64,000 nt of DNA, taken from positions 682,001-746,000 of the forward strand of contig NW_025335440.1 in NCBI RefSeq assembly GCF_004798865.1. The letters run 5' to 3'. The notes below the pieces were generated by a model, which did no database searches, was not told where the DNA came from, and worked only from the letters and a program-made list of their open reading frames with translations. A program made the position numbers and the translations under genes. This DNA is from Varanus komodoensis. Its lineage: Eukaryota; Chordata; Lepidosauria; Squamata; Varanidae. Shown here piece by piece: positions 10,225 to 21,819 of the stretch (its first letter is position 1; each line of letters starts with the position of its first letter).

Positions 10225-12260
10225 ATCCGATGGCCTGTTGTGCCATCTGACTGCAGAGAATACAACTCCTGGTGGTAGCAAGGCCAGAACCTGAGAGCTG
10301 CTCTTACCAAGTGGCTGGCCAGAGAGTGCTGCAGACAGTGGCTGCTTTGCACACCTCCAGCTTCCTTCCCTGTTTAACATTGCATTGCACGTCTCCTCTG
10401 TGCCATTTAGTGTACTTGTTCATTTGTGTGTTATAATCTCTTTCCTTTTAAAATTGGAACCCACCCAGAAAACTTTTGTAACTGGATGGATTCAAAATAG
10501 GATAAGCAAGCATCACCATCATAACCTCCTCTATACCACCCCATAGCTGAAGCTCTCCGGGTAGCTTTGGATTAATGACAGTTTCTGAGAGGTCTTCTAA
10601 GGCAGACCAAGAATGGCACACTCCACGCGACGTTAGCAAGTGCATGAAGGATGTGACGCTGCTGTTCTGAGGACTTCCAACTCTCACTCGCGGTACGTGC
10701 CGCCTGGGTTATAAATGTTGACTTGTGGGTTGGCGAAATACTTTGTCTTTCTCTGAATGGGGACTGGGGTAGATGACCTTTTGTTCTCAGTCAGTTTGTA
10801 GAGCTCGTGAAGGGCTCTGCTTTTGTCTTCCCTCTCAGCTCTTCCTTCTCTCTTAGCTTGCCTTCTAGAGACATGCATAAATCATTCTGTCAGTACCACT
10901 CAGAGCAATCCCTCCAGTCTGCCCTCGAAAGTGTTCAGACCTTCTGCCAAATGCAACGCACAAGTGAAATTCAATCCTTTCTCCATCACACACAAACTAC
11001 CCCTCTTGCTCTGCCAGATCTGCTCCCCTGGCGCATCTGCTTTTGTATTTTCCTCATGGACCACAGCCCAGGTGAGTGTTTGCATTTTCTGCCATCTTCT
11101 GTTGGGGCATCATTTTTCCACTAGCCAGGCCTTGGCTCTGTCGGGCCTGCACACACACAAGCCACCAGGGCCTCACCACAACCATGGGGAAGACTTCTTT
11201 GCATGGTGGGTTCCTTAAGACTCTGGCTCCTGAAGGAAGCACCTTTTTTCAGCTTAGGGGAATTTATCTGCTTTTGATAACTGACACATCACTCCAGGAA
11301 GCCTGACGCAACAAGGAAAGGATGGTTCTTTTTTAAAACCCACCTAGAGAGAATCTGATATCTGCATGCCCTTGAAATAGGACATGTGCGAGAAGATTTG
11401 GAGGACTTGAGAAACTTCTGTGGATATTTGCAACCCTGCCGTCTACCCTAGACCCAGAGGATTTGAGACGCACCTCTTGTTCCCGGCATAGTGTCCATGG
11501 AGTGAATGCTTTTGCAGCCTTCGTACTGGTTTCAGATGATTCTCAGCATTAGAACATATGATGCAATAAAAACTTCCTGATTTCCTTAATTCTACTACTC
11601 GGGGAGTAGAGAAACCAACTGCGAGTATTGACAAGGTGTGAACACACTTGTACGGAAAGAAATGTGAGACCATTTTAGGGCATTTGCAGTAGTGGATTCT
11701 AACATGCATTAGAAATCCTGGCAGCTTGCCTAGGGACCCACAAAGACAGCCTCAGATTAGAACCTCTGCCTGTCCAGCATGGCATTTAGGGGGGTATTGG
11801 TAGACCCAGGGCTGTGTTTTGCCCCAGTAAGCATGTATTGATTTCCCCAGGACTGTAAAAGCCACTCGCTTGGTCACCTATGGTGAACATGGAGAGCTTC
11901 TAGACAAACAGGTGGGGGAAGCCTTTCAAAGTAGGGCTGCACCTTTAAGGCCATGAATCACTGCCGATGCAGCTTCTAGGTGGTGGCATCTGCCACTTGC
12001 TGTGAATGACTAGTTTTGCTCTGTGTGGTCCCTCAAAAGTCTGCCTAAGGCTTGTACCCTTTCTTTCCCCACATCTTGCTGCCTGTGAGGGGACTGGATG
12101 CAGGCTACCCTACCAGTTTATCCTCCAGTTTATTCCCAGAGCCCAGCATGCAAAATCTGAGGGTGGCATTGCAATAGAAATGGCAGCAAAGCAAAGACGT
12201 CATCCTGATCTTGGAGAATCAAGACAGCCAAAAGAGAAAGAGTGGCCATCATGATGCCCG
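10225..12260. other. Unique sequence, no gene seen
   Basis: About 2 kb with lower GC than its surroundings. No open frame exceeds 131 codons and no recognisable repeat or exon was found. Parts near 10,380-10,520 and 11,320-11,700 are AT-richer, without a clear motif cluster. Confidence 0.45.
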
Positions 12261-12270
12261 GGGAAAAATG

Positions 12271-12333
12271 CAGGACAGGACAGGAAAGGACAGGAAAGGA
12301 ACCCCAAGCCCAAGCCCAAGCCCAAGCCCAAAC
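12271..12333. repeat. Compound tandem repeat: GGACA/GGAAA then (AAGCCC)n
   Basis: Degenerate 'aggacaggaa' units (12,271-12,300) run into about five copies of the hexamer AAGCCC (12,304-12,333). An A-rich stretch and three GCA units follow near 12,340-12,370. The repeats yield short low-complexity peptides on both strands that are not real genes. Confidence 0.85.
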
Positions 12334-12371
12334 CTGAACATAAAAAAGAAAAAAAAAGCAGCAGCAGCATA

Positions 12372-13535
12372 GGAGCAATTCTGGGACAAGCAAACAGCAG
12401 GGATTTATTCAGAAAATCAGTCTCATTCTCAGCTGGACCACATCTCCCCAACCCCGTCCACTGAAGCTGCAGCCAAAAAGTCCCCCCACCCCTTCACTGG
12501 CTTCTGACTCCATGGCATCCTCCCCATGACTAGAGGAGTCATGACTTCACCTGTACAAGGGACGACCTACTCTGCCCCTGTGACTCCCCTGCATGCCTCT
12601 GGAATATCAAACAGATAGGAAGTGGAGGTCATGGACAGAAAACGCAAGGAGCTGCCACATCCAGCTTAGCACCACGGACAGCTCCTTTCAGGCTCCCTGG
12701 TGTCTAATCTGGATGAGTGGCAGAGGCTGTCTGGTCAGCAGGACCATGGAAACCATTCCCACAGGATCCACGTCCCAAACCGTTCCACCCGGCCAGCCAT
12801 AGTGCCCTGCAGCACCACAGAGCGGAAGCTTATTAAAGCGGGCAGAATTCAAGTTTTGGCTAACAGAGCTTCCAGAAGAGGCTTTTGGGGGCCGACACGC
12901 TTCCTGATTCATACAATTTCACAGGGGGTCTGGACATTGTCTTTGGCTCAGAATCCTCTCATTTTCCCCACTGCATCTGTCTCATTACAAAAACCCTAAA
13001 AAGAAAGGAAGAGAGAAAAAAACGGAACAGCCACAGAACAGCTCCGGTGGCCTGAGGAGCTTTCTGTCTGGATGCCCCTCATGGGCCACACCAGTTCCAT
13101 GGGGACCTCGGGGCAACAAACACAGACTGGGTCCAGGTCATCATTTCTAACTACGAGGAGCTAAGGTGGGCTGAGGAGCAGACCTCTTCCCGCTTTCTGG
13201 AGTTAAGGCCTGCTGCTGCAAGGAGGGCCTCCCTCCCGGAGCCTGGCAAAGTGGCACAAAACCACCCATGACGGCACTTTCTGTAGCTCCACTCCCATTC
13301 GTGAAGAATCGCCCGCTTCCCCTTTTATGTGGCCCTTGCAATTTGTTTCATTCCTCTCCCCACACTCCACACGCCCCAGTGGTCTCCAAACCACCTTTCC
13401 TCGGAGCAAATGGCTTCAAGAGGCCAAGTGCAGGGACGGCTAAAAGGGCTGATTTTCTGCAGAGGAGAGGTGGCACGAAACAGCAGGGCTAGCAGAGAAG
13501 TGGCGAGTGAGCGGGGGAGTTGTGCCTGCAGCTGA
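12372..13535. other. Unique sequence, no gene seen
   Basis: Unique DNA of mixed composition with open frames no longer than 99 codons. No repeat, splice pattern or RNA gene was recognised. Confidence 0.45.
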
Positions 13536-13539
13536 TGGT

Positions 13540-13640
13540 CTCATCCACTAATAAGGGCACTCGATGGAATTAGCAAGAGCCTCCCTCTTGATGTTGACCT
13601 TCAGCTCTCCTGGGCTAATTAGTCTCCAGGATGACGAGCC
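13540..13640. other. Short candidate conserved element with homeodomain motifs
   Basis: It contains 'ccactaataagggc', 'gatggaattagcaag' and 'gggctaattagtctcc'. This cluster of TAAT/ATTA cores lies in otherwise GC-rich DNA. There is no coding potential. Regulatory function is only inferred. Confidence 0.3.
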
Positions 13641-14662
13641 TTGACAGGGCAGGTTGCCTTCTGGGCCTACTCTGAGGCAGCTCATGACGAACGCTGAAGA
13701 GAGGCAGAACTGATGGGCACCCATGGAAACAAGCCCCCAAATGCCCCCCCCCCATGGAAGTGGAAAGGCACTGGCACACCCCAGAGGACTGCTGGCTAAT
13801 ACTCCCAGTTTTTCCTCCCTCTCCCCAGGTGGCTACCTCTGGTCTTTCTCACTCAGCCCCAAGCCAGCTCCTTGCGGGGAGCCCCCACTCACCAGCACCT
13901 CTCCCTCCCCTCCCCATTCACTCCCACGACCTGGCAGGCCGGCCTCAGCCAGCCCTCTGCCCTCCAGCTCTTTGGACCTCAGGACCTTGGCTCCTCAGCC
14001 ACAGCCAGCAGGGCTGATGCTGGGAATGATGGCTGCTGGCCGGAAGCCCTGTGTGGGTGGGCACAGCTGCATCTCCAGTGTATCTGAACTCCGCACCGAC
14101 TGGGGCCAGAATCAGGACTTGTGGGGAGGAGGGAAAGCTTGCCATAGCCTGGGTGAAAATCACTGCTTGGCCCAGAAGCTGTCAATGAGGTGAAATAGCT
14201 GGTGAAACTTGATTTTGATTTGATAGATGGCTTGTGGCCATAAAGGCAAAAGTAGGAACACAGCTTTCCGCGGGTGGTGGGTTAGGGTTCGTTCCTTGCA
14301 TTGGGGCATTGCAAGGATTGCCAAGAGATCCTTGGCTAAGCCCCTCTCCACCAGCTTTCTCCAAGACCCTTGTGAAGCACTGATCTCCAGGTGGATCAAG
14401 CAGGTTGTCCTAGAGGCACTTGCATGGCCACAAAATAAGTCTTGTCTCGACAGGTGCAGCACACTTGGGTTAGCAAGGGGGACACTGGATGGTTACCCCA
14501 GAGGAGAATCAAACGCGAGAGATGGAATGGCAAAAGCCAGCTGTGTGAATGGCCCCTACACTTCTGGTTCTGTGGAAGGAGAGGTGGGATTAGAGCCACG
14601 TAGAAAAGCTTGCATTCCTTCCTGTATCCTGCCGGCACCTCCACACCTCTCCTGTTTGTGAT

Positions 14663-14705
14663 GGGCCATAGCTCAGTGATAGATCACATGCTGAGCCCAT
14701 TCTTT
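14663..14705 (+). mobile_element. tRNA-derived SINE head fragment (Sauria-SINE-like)
   Basis: 'gggccatagctcagtgatag' followed by 'atcacatgctgag' resembles the polymerase III A-box head (TAGCTCAGTGG...) of tRNA-derived squamate SINEs. Only the first 40 or so bases are recognisable. It runs directly into a CR1 scrap. Confidence 0.5.
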
Positions 14706-14717
14706 CCAAGAAGAATT

Positions 14718-14882
14718 CCTAATGGACAGAGCAGTCAGGCCATGGACCCCCTGCCTTGGAAGAGGTGGGCTCCCTGTTGCTGGAGGTCCCCAGTCCGAGA
14801 CAGGAGAGCTCAACCTGGGTTCCTGCACTGAGTCGGGGCGGCTGGGTTTGATGGCCTCCACGGCTCCTCCGGACTCTCTGCT
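14718..14882 (+). mobile_element. CR1 LINE 3' end, diverged fragment
   Basis: 'gaagaggtgggctccctgtt', 'ctgcactgagtcggggcggc', 'tgggtttgatggcctccacg' and 'gctcctccggactctctgc' line up with the CR1 3' end (valley: the goodness of fit falls toward the end). The terminal attctat repeats are absent. Confidence 0.65.
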
Positions 14883-14884
14883 TC

Positions 14885-16685
14885 CCAGCGAGCTGCAGAG
14901 CGTGGGGCAGAAGCAAACTGGGCGGTGCACTGGAAATGTGCACGTGGCCTAGGTTGGCGCTGCTCGGGCAGCCGACAGCATCATCGCAGCTGCTTCTTCT
15001 GCTAGGTTTTAATTGCAAAATGTTTGGCCCTTTCCTGTCTCAAAGTAGTGCCTATTCCCAAGTAAATGGGGGCATCAGAAGCAGACTCGGGTTTTTTTCT
15101 GTGATCACGACAGTGCCTTGATTTAATGCCCATGCCTACAGTGGCCCGGTTCTCAGGTAACAACGGGTGAGTTGTTTAGTCTGTGGCTTGTTGGGACCGT
15201 GCAGAATCATGTGTTGCCCCCCCCCCCCACACGACTCTTCCACTTTGGGCTCCATTTCTCAAAGCAGCCAGGAATTTCTCAACAATTCGTGGATTAAGCA
15301 AGCAGTAAATTGTGGTTACATCCAGGCCAAGTCAGTTTTTCTGCTTTTGCATTGTTGGCAAGACAGGTTTTTGTTTGCTTGCTTGGTGCTCTCATGTATC
15401 AATGATGTAGAAAGCATTATAAAGAACGGAACAGTGGATGAGAGAAATTAGTGGTGTGCACCAGAAATGAAGTAATACAACATGGCCCCATCCAAAGAGG
15501 GGACCATCAGGTGATTAAGGTCTAAAATTACCCAACTGCCTGGCCAGTTGGGCTGCATCTGAAGAAACTTGTTCTATTTTGATTAGGTTATTATAAGGCA
15601 ATTGTGAGCTCTTGCTCTGATGTTCAAACCCAGGGAACACAGGGAACTTTTCCAAATATAGAACCATTAAAAAAGAAGCTGCACCTTATTTTTGTGAAGA
15701 AATTGCTTCTTCATCTTCAAATCTATCTATTTACTGATGGGCAATAAAATTATGCCTTTGGATGATAACTTGATTTATCTCTCTTGTTCCTTGGGTTCTC
15801 AACTGGATATATTTGCCCCTTAACGTCAGCGCACTTTTCTTCTCTCCTGCCTCCTGAAAACACCAATATCTGCATGAAATTGCTCTCCAAACAAGCCAGG
15901 GATGAAATCTGTAGCTATCAGGCAGCTTGGAGGGAAGGCACTGCATCCGTCTTCCAGAGAATAAAGGAAAGTGAAAGCAATCATGGCCTTTGTCAGCTCT
16001 GGCTCGCGAAAATGATGTTGCTTTGCCGTGTGTGATGGCTTGTTGGGGTTGCTAGTGGAACTGCGTGAGATTGCGCTGGAGTGAGTTTGCACAGAGCAGT
16101 AATGGACCTACTGCGAAGAAAGGCAGGCGGGCGGCGGGAGGGCAAGGAAAGGACAGCCGGCTCAAGTCTGGGGAAAGTGAGCCTCTCCAGTGGCTTCCGT
16201 GTGGGGGGCATCCTGGTGCAGAGACCCTCGAGCACCAGGTTCCCCCATCTGTGGGCGGGGTGGTCCCCAGCACTCTGCTCCAGCCTCTGCCGTAGGGCCA
16301 CAGAAGGGGGAGAGACATTGGTGCCAGCAGCCGAATCTCCTCTCCTCATTCACAACGACCACCGATAGTCTGCGACTCACCCCACACACGATCAACAACA
16401 ACGTCGTCATGTGTGCTTTTTCGCACAGCAGGCTAAATTCCTCAAGCTGGATAGCCCTGGAGAAGCCTCTCCTGAGCCTCAGTTGCAAATCGGTGAGGCA
16501 GCGAGTAACGGGCCCCTCGGCAGAGCAGGGGAAGGACACCAAGCGCAGACGCACACCAGATCCTGCCTCCGGGAGGAATGGTGGCTGTGTGTTTTCCCTC
16601 TTCGGGGAAATGTGTTTTTTTTTTCCTTTCAGAGTTTGTTGCGAAGAGGCAACGTCCTGTTTCATGAGTGGGAGGAAAACTGGCA
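14885..16685. other. Unique sequence with a C homopolymer and AT-richer stretches
   Basis: There is no gene. A C-run lies at about 15,217-15,229. The 15,440-15,830 stretch is AT-richer, with 'ttttgattaggttattataa', and may hold a conserved element, but the signal is weak. Open frames around 16,160-16,910 (up to 240 codons) overlap on both strands with no domain. Confidence 0.4.
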
Positions 16686-16699
16686 AAATAGCAGTGCCT

Positions 16700-16782
16700 G
16701 TACTTTCTCTTTCCCTCCCTTTCCCTCCCTCTCCCTTCTTTTTCATTCTGCTTCCTCGCCCTTCTCTCTCTCTCTCCCCAAA
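16700..16782 (+). repeat. Polypyrimidine tract (TTTCCC/TC-rich)
   Basis: About 80 bases are almost all C and T on the plus strand, with CCCT and TC runs ending in (CT)n. No AG plus open exon follows that would make it a convincing splice acceptor. Confidence 0.75.
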
Positions 16783-17715
16783 ACCTTCAGTCAGAGGTCA
16801 TTTCCAGTCATGCCCATTTTGGCGTCCTAAATTTCTATTTCCTGAGTCTGTCTGTGTGTCAGCCAGCCTTCTCCCTCCCTCCGACCTTCTGCAGAACTTT
16901 GCAGTCTCCTGACGTCCTAAACATCCTTGACCTCTAGAACATTAACATTAAACTTTGAGTGAAACCGATGCACACACATAGAAGAAAGGTTGAGCTCCAT
17001 AATATCCAAACATCAAACTGAATACAAAAATGGAGACTGCACTGAGCTTTCCTCCCTCTGGCACAGTTTCCTCGCTGCTCCAGGTCCACGCGAGGAGGAG
17101 AGCGAGCATTTCCACAGCCGCCTGGATCCACCTCTGGAATGCCTTCCCGTTGCTCCCCACCAGAGGGGCCCTGATGAGGGGCAGCAGCCATGGCAGGCTT
17201 GGCCGCAGCTGCAGCTCCTGTGCCTCCGCCTCCCTTCAGGTCCAGCTGGGGCTCTCGTGCTCAGAGTGGCCCTGCCTGGGGATGCAAGCAGAGAGCTGGG
17301 ACTGAGCTTCCCAGGGTTTTTAATGAGAAGCTGCAACTTCTGGGCTCTGGATTCAGGACACAGGGTACCCCAGTGTTTCCCCGCATGGTGCAAGCAGCAG
17401 CTCTGGGGGAGTTCTTCAGTTCCGGAAAATGGCACATTAAAAGGGTACCTTCCCTCCTTCCAGGTGTTGCAGCCCCCCCCCCCCGCTATAATTTTTTGAA
17501 ACTTTGTGGCAATGGGAAAGGTGCATGTGGAGAACGAGTGGTGGGGAAGTATTTTGCAACAGCTCGGAGAAGGTTTGGTGCCTTTTACACCTTCAACACC
17601 CAAGTGGAGGCTCCTTCAGTGTGACCAAAACACTGTGTGTGTTAAAAGGCATGGAACTGCTTCCGTTGCATCTTGTTAGGCCCTAATGGACTGGAACCAA
17701 ATTAGCCCCTGAAAA
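16783..17715. other. Unique sequence, no gene seen
   Basis: Unique DNA with a C-run at about 17,469-17,482. The 'ctctggaatgccttcccgtt' near 17,133 is reminiscent of LINE 3' regions but is too short to assign. Open frames overlap on both strands. Confidence 0.4.
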
Positions 17716-17717
17716 TA

Positions 17718-17785
17718 AACACATGCCATTAATCCTCGTCTTCACCGATTAATATCGGCTTTTGGAATTTATTAGCGCGATCTAC
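17718..17785. other. AT-rich mini-island with ATTAAT motifs
   Basis: 'gccattaatcctcg' and the near-palindrome 'ccgattaatatcgg' (about 17,747-17,760) are followed by 'tttggaatttattagcg'. This is a homeodomain-like motif cluster of about 65 bp. It is a candidate regulatory element with little support beyond the motifs. Confidence 0.3.
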
Positions 17786-18688
17786 CCATGAAGGCTTGGG
17801 GCCCTCAGGATCGGTGTCCAGGAGTTCTTTGGAGACAAAAGCCCGCAAAGGGAGGCACAGAGGGGCCCTCCGACTTGCCCTGCGTGGCTCCCAGGCTGCC
17901 AGAAGGCATCGCGTGACCTTCCTCCCCAGATGCTGCCGTTCAGCTTGCTGCGCCCTCCACACAGGCCAGGCGGGCCACATTTATGTTCACTGAGAAGGCG
18001 TTGCCTTGAAGGGGAACGACAGAATTAGGGGTCTGTTTTGAAAAGCTGCTGTGGGGCGTGGTGGTAGTCCATGGCCCCCGCACAAGCTGCGCAGGGCAAC
18101 AGCTGCAAGGCGATCCGCCAGGGACGGGGCGGGGGCTGTGACACATGGACACCCCCAGCCTGCGCGGCACGGCTGGCCGGCGCAGCATGCTCTGTTGCCC
18201 GCAGGCTCGGCTGCGCGGGGAGTTTGGCCTGGGGACGCCAGTGCCACGGCGGCACTTTTGGGGCTGCTACGGCTAGGCAGGCAGTGTATGTCTGCACGCG
18301 CTGTAAAATCCTAGCAGGATGAAATGCTGGATTTAAGAATGAGATCATGTCAAGAATAAAAGATGCGCACCGCAAAACTTCCAGCAGCCTCTGCTGGAAG
18401 AGGAGGCAGGCTGTGTTGCTTAGCAACTGCCATGGTAGGAGGAGGGGCGGGGGGGGGACACCTCACAGTTGCCTGCAGTCCTTAGTGCAAAATGTTCCTG
18501 CGATGAACATTCGGAGGATCGAAGTCCTTAATTTATTTCCTTTCCACTTTCATTCAGGAGAGGTCAGTGGAGCAGAGTTGCCAACTTACCAAGGGGAAAA
18601 ACAGATCTGGCCAGTTGTGACTTCAGAAGCAGCAGAGTTGCAGCTTAAAAAAGAAACTTTTAGGGTGGCCTGAAGAGATGCGCTAGAA

Positions 18689-18883
18689 CATGGGTCCTCA
18701 AACGATGGCCCACCATGCCCACTTATCCGGCCTGCCGCAGAGGTTTCGGACTCGCTTGGAGAAAACGATCCCTGTGCACACATGCCCCTGCCTCGCTGCA
18801 CGCATGGCCTGCGCCCCCCCCACCCACACCACCCATCGCTGACACCTTTCAACTGGCCCCGTTCAAAAGTCTGAGGACCCCTG
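18689..18883 (+). mobile_element. hAT-like non-autonomous DNA transposon (MITE), about 195 bp
   Basis: The left end 'catgggtcctcaaacgatgg' and the right end 'aaaagtctgaggacccctg' form imperfect terminal inverted repeats of the hAT/Charlie type. The flanking 8-mers 'cgctagaa' (18,681-18,688) and 'tgccagga' (18,884-18,891) match at five of eight positions, which fits a worn 8-bp target duplication. The inside contains 'cggcctgccgcagaggtttc' and is non-coding. The element had to be moved by a transposase supplied in trans. Confidence 0.7.
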
Positions 18884-18891
18884 TGCCAGGA

Positions 18892-20620
18892 TTTGCGAAT
18901 GCCTGCGGCTCAAGCTGCCATGGCAGGCTGAGGAGCAGGAGTTCACAGAAAAGTTGGCAGCGCTAAAGTGGAGGCAGGCCACCCTGCGGAAAGGCTTACT
19001 CATCCTCCTTCCCCCATGAAGAAGGCCTGTTCCTTGTGCATGTGTCTCGGGGACTTGCTGGCACAAACTGCTCTTCGTCCTGGGCAGCCCAGGAACCGGC
19101 TCTGACAAGGCCCTTTGAATACCTGCACATCTGTGGCCAGAGCCACTGGATGGGGCCCGGCTTGTCTGAGCTCCAAGACTCTTTCGAGGGCAGGGAGAGT
19201 GGACGCCGCCGTGCTCCTTCGGCCGCTCTCTGCGTGAGGCTGACTGCACTCCAGGTGCTTGGAGATAGACATCTAGCTTCTAAAGCACACTGGGTGTGTG
19301 TGGCCACTGCCTTGGTCTCTCTTCCACCTTCTGCTTTCTTTGCACCCCCTTCTTTTCTTCCCCCCTCCCCTCCTTCTCCTCGCTTTCTCCCAGTTCCTAT
19401 GGTGTTCAAACAGGGCTTTGATCTTTTCTGGAAAGTCCTTCATCGCATAGGCCTCACTGATTTATTCCGGTTCTGACTTATTAAAATAGATGAAGGTTGC
19501 TCTTTGATCTTCCTTCCTCTTCCCTAGGCTCTCCCCCGCTCCCCACTCTGTGAGCTCCTGGCCAGGCTGGCCTTCCTCCCACCTGGGTAATGGCGAATCG
19601 TTTTGCTACGGTGGCCAGACCAAGCAAGCCCTGCTGTTGGTGGATACTCTCAAGAGAGATGACTAAGGAGGCTGGGACAAACATCCTGAAACCGACTGCA
19701 GTCACTCAGTGGTGAGGAGAAATATCTCTGCACATGCTCAGAGAGGCCGTCACGTTCTCTGCAACACTGGAATGAGTCAGGAGACAGAAAGCTTCAGGTT
19801 TAGCGCACTAACAGAAGGGCGGTTTGGGCATGCCGATAGCACATGACCTCCCTCCGGCAGCCTTGGAAATGTTACAGAAGCGCAGGGCCTCTCCTGCCAG
19901 TGGCAGAGAAAGGGTGTGGGGGTGGCTTCATTCCACCTCTCCTGGTTTCTGGATAGATACGGGGCTGGCCTCAGCCCCCCAAAGATTGTGCTCGACCGAC
20001 TCTCAGGCTGCCCTGACCGAATGCAGGCAGCTGTCCCAGGGTGCTGGGGAAGTAGGTCAGGCTGGCATGGAAGACGGATGTGTCCAAGTGCTTCCCAAGA
20101 AGCGGGAGGACAAGGTGCCCGCCACCCTTCCCGCCTGGAGGAACCTCTTCTGCGGGCGGGAAGCCACCACATCCCCTGGGCTCAGTTTTTCAGGCTCGGG
20201 TCCACTTTGTTGTGACACTGAGCCTGAGTCCGGGGGGGGGCGGGGGGGCATCGAGCGCTTGTGGGGCCTTGCCCGGAATCGAGTCCCTGTGCTGCCCAGG
20301 AAGCACCCCTTCTGCCCCCCTGCAGACGCTCTTGCTGGTGCCACTGCTCTGGGGGAAGGACCTTCCTTCTCCCGCTTCGGCTCGCTCGCAAGCACCAGGC
20401 TGCGCACAGGGGGAAGTCTGCGAATGCGTCTGCCGGGTCTCCCCCCAGCCCGGGAGGGCACTCTCCTTAAGCACCCTTCACTGGGGTGTGGGGGGAGACG
20501 CGTTTCCATCGACTCCCCCATAGGGCCCCGGTGAAAAAGAGGACGGCTGATGCTCAGGACAGGCAGAGCTTCAAAGCTGCAGCATTTCCTGACCTGTTGA
20601 ATTTCTGCTTGCCAAGCTGT
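18892..20620. other. Unique GC-rich sequence with a pyrimidine tract
   Basis: There is no gene. A C/T-rich tract lies at about 19,318-19,392. Two G-runs broken by a C lie at about 20,231-20,248. Open frames up to 236 codons occur at 19,824-20,534, with competing frames on both strands and no recognisable domain. Confidence 0.45.
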
Positions 20621-20624
20621 TGTT

Positions 20625-21665
20625 GACGGTGCCCGAGCTCGGATGCTGCGTGCGTGCGTGCGTGCGTGTGTGCGCGCGCCCGCGCGCGCGTTGGGTGAGG
20701 GTCAAGCCCTTGCTGAAAGCGCGCAGGTGCAGCGACTGGCGCATCCTAACGGGCGGTGTCGATTTGCAATCTCCGCCAAAGTCCGTGAGGATCGACACTC
20801 CACAGACGCTCCTTGCTGCAGGGTTCGAGGCGCCGACAGGAGGCAGTCCTGGACGCGCGCTCCGATTTCCCGGCTTGAAACCCGACCGGCGCTGGCCTCC
20901 CACCACCGATGATGGTCGCTCGCGGGCGCTGGCGAGAGAGGGCGCTGCCCCTGCCTCGGCCGGCGCTTCCCGCGGGCAGCTCTCCGGAAAGCCGCCCGGC
21001 CGCGGGGCCCCCATCGCTCGGAGCAAGCCAGACGCGCCCTGCTCCCGGCGTCCCTGCCGGTGGGCGCAGTCGCGGAGGGTCCGTGCGGTCGCCGGTCCCG
21101 GTCCAGAGTGGGCCTTCGCTCGGCCTGTTCGGCGGGCTGGCCCTGTGGGGAGCCGAGTGGCGGCGAAGAGGACGGAAATGCTGCCCGTGCGAGTGTCGGC
21201 GTGGGCAGCCCCGCGTCCTTCGCGTGGTCCACCGCGCCGCGCCGCGCCCAGGGGCCTGCGCGGAGACCCCCGCTCTGCCTCGCCGCACCTGCACGGAGCG
21301 CTGGCGGCGGCCCTGGCTGGAGCTCTGGACGCCGCGCCCCCATCTACGGGCTGGGCTCGGAGGCCTTCCAGGGGCCCAGCGGGTGTGCGGGGCCCCCACT
21401 GCGGCACCCGGAAGCGCGACCTTGGCGCCGGCTGCTCTGCGTTGAACGCCAGAACGCTAAAACAGTCGCAGCACCCAGGAGAAAGGGGTGGGGAGGGAAG
21501 CGGAGAAAGGGAACTTCAGCGGACCTGCCCGCCCCCTCTTCCCGCTCAGCTCCCGCGGGCGGGCTAGCTGGCGTGAGCCCGCGGCCGGCTCCCTCCTCCC
21601 CGGGGAGGCGGCTCTGCCCACGCCCGGCTGGAGCGGCGGCAAGACCGCGGGATGGGACTCGGGTG
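20625..21665. promoter_or_regulatory. CpG island, candidate promoter
   Basis: About 1 kb is dense in CpG dinucleotides and clearly unlike the rest of the window, where CpG is depleted. Examples are 'gcgctggcgagagagggcg', 'cgcgccgcgccgcgccc' and 'cggaaagccgcccggccgcg'. CpG islands of this size usually mark promoters or developmental regulatory domains in vertebrates. Very long open frames cross it on both strands (315 codons plus, 278 codons minus). GC-rich DNA lacks stop codons, and neither product has a recognisable domain, so no exon is called. No TATA box, splice donor or transcript direction could be assigned. Confidence 0.65.
20647..20691. repeat. Alternating purine-pyrimidine tract (GCGT)n/(CG)n
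   Basis: Five or so GCGT units run into a GTGTGCGCGCGC stretch and then (CG)n with one break. Such alternating CG/TG tracts can adopt left-handed Z-DNA. It lies at the left edge of the CpG island. Confidence 0.85.
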
Positions 21666-21800
21666 CTCTGGGTTCCAGCGGCCACTCAGCCATGGCGCTC
21701 ACTGGCCAGGAACTGCCTCTCACAGGGTGGTGGTTGTGGGGGAGTCTTGCAGGCGGCACTTGGCTCTTTGCAAGAGGAAGAAAAGCAGGGTATAAATGCA
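21648..21800 (+). mobile_element. CORE-SINE (MIR-like), forward
   Basis: 'ctctgggttccagcggccac' (B-box-like) is followed by 'tcagccatggcgctcactgg', then 'ctgcctctcacagggtggtg' and the tail 'aagcagggtataaatgcag'. This is the order expected for the squamate tRNA-derived CORE-SINE. The TATAAAT near 21,791 belongs to the SINE tail and should not be read as a promoter TATA box. Confidence 0.7.
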
Positions 21801-21819
21801 GTGTAATTACAGCAACTTA

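Noticed and set aside
14281-14292. 'gttagggttcg' as interstitial telomeric repeat
   Set aside because: A single TTAGGG word with no tandem copies.
17120-17165. 'ctctggaatgccttcccgtt' as part of a LINE 3' region
   Set aside because: Only about 20 bases match and no tail or flanking LINE sequence follows.
19318-19395. Pyrimidine tract ending in CCCAG as a splice acceptor of an exon
   Set aside because: The frame that follows closes soon and shows no known protein sequence. Pyrimidine tracts of this kind are common here.
20620-21567. 315-codon plus-strand and 278-codon minus-strand open frames over the CpG island
   Set aside because: Both exist because stop codons are rare in CpG-rich DNA. 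The products are Arg/Pro/Ala-rich without any domain, and they overlap on opposite strands.
21785-21800. TATAAAT near the CpG island as a TATA box
   Set aside because: It lies in the 3' tail of a CORE-SINE, where this word is part of the family sequence.
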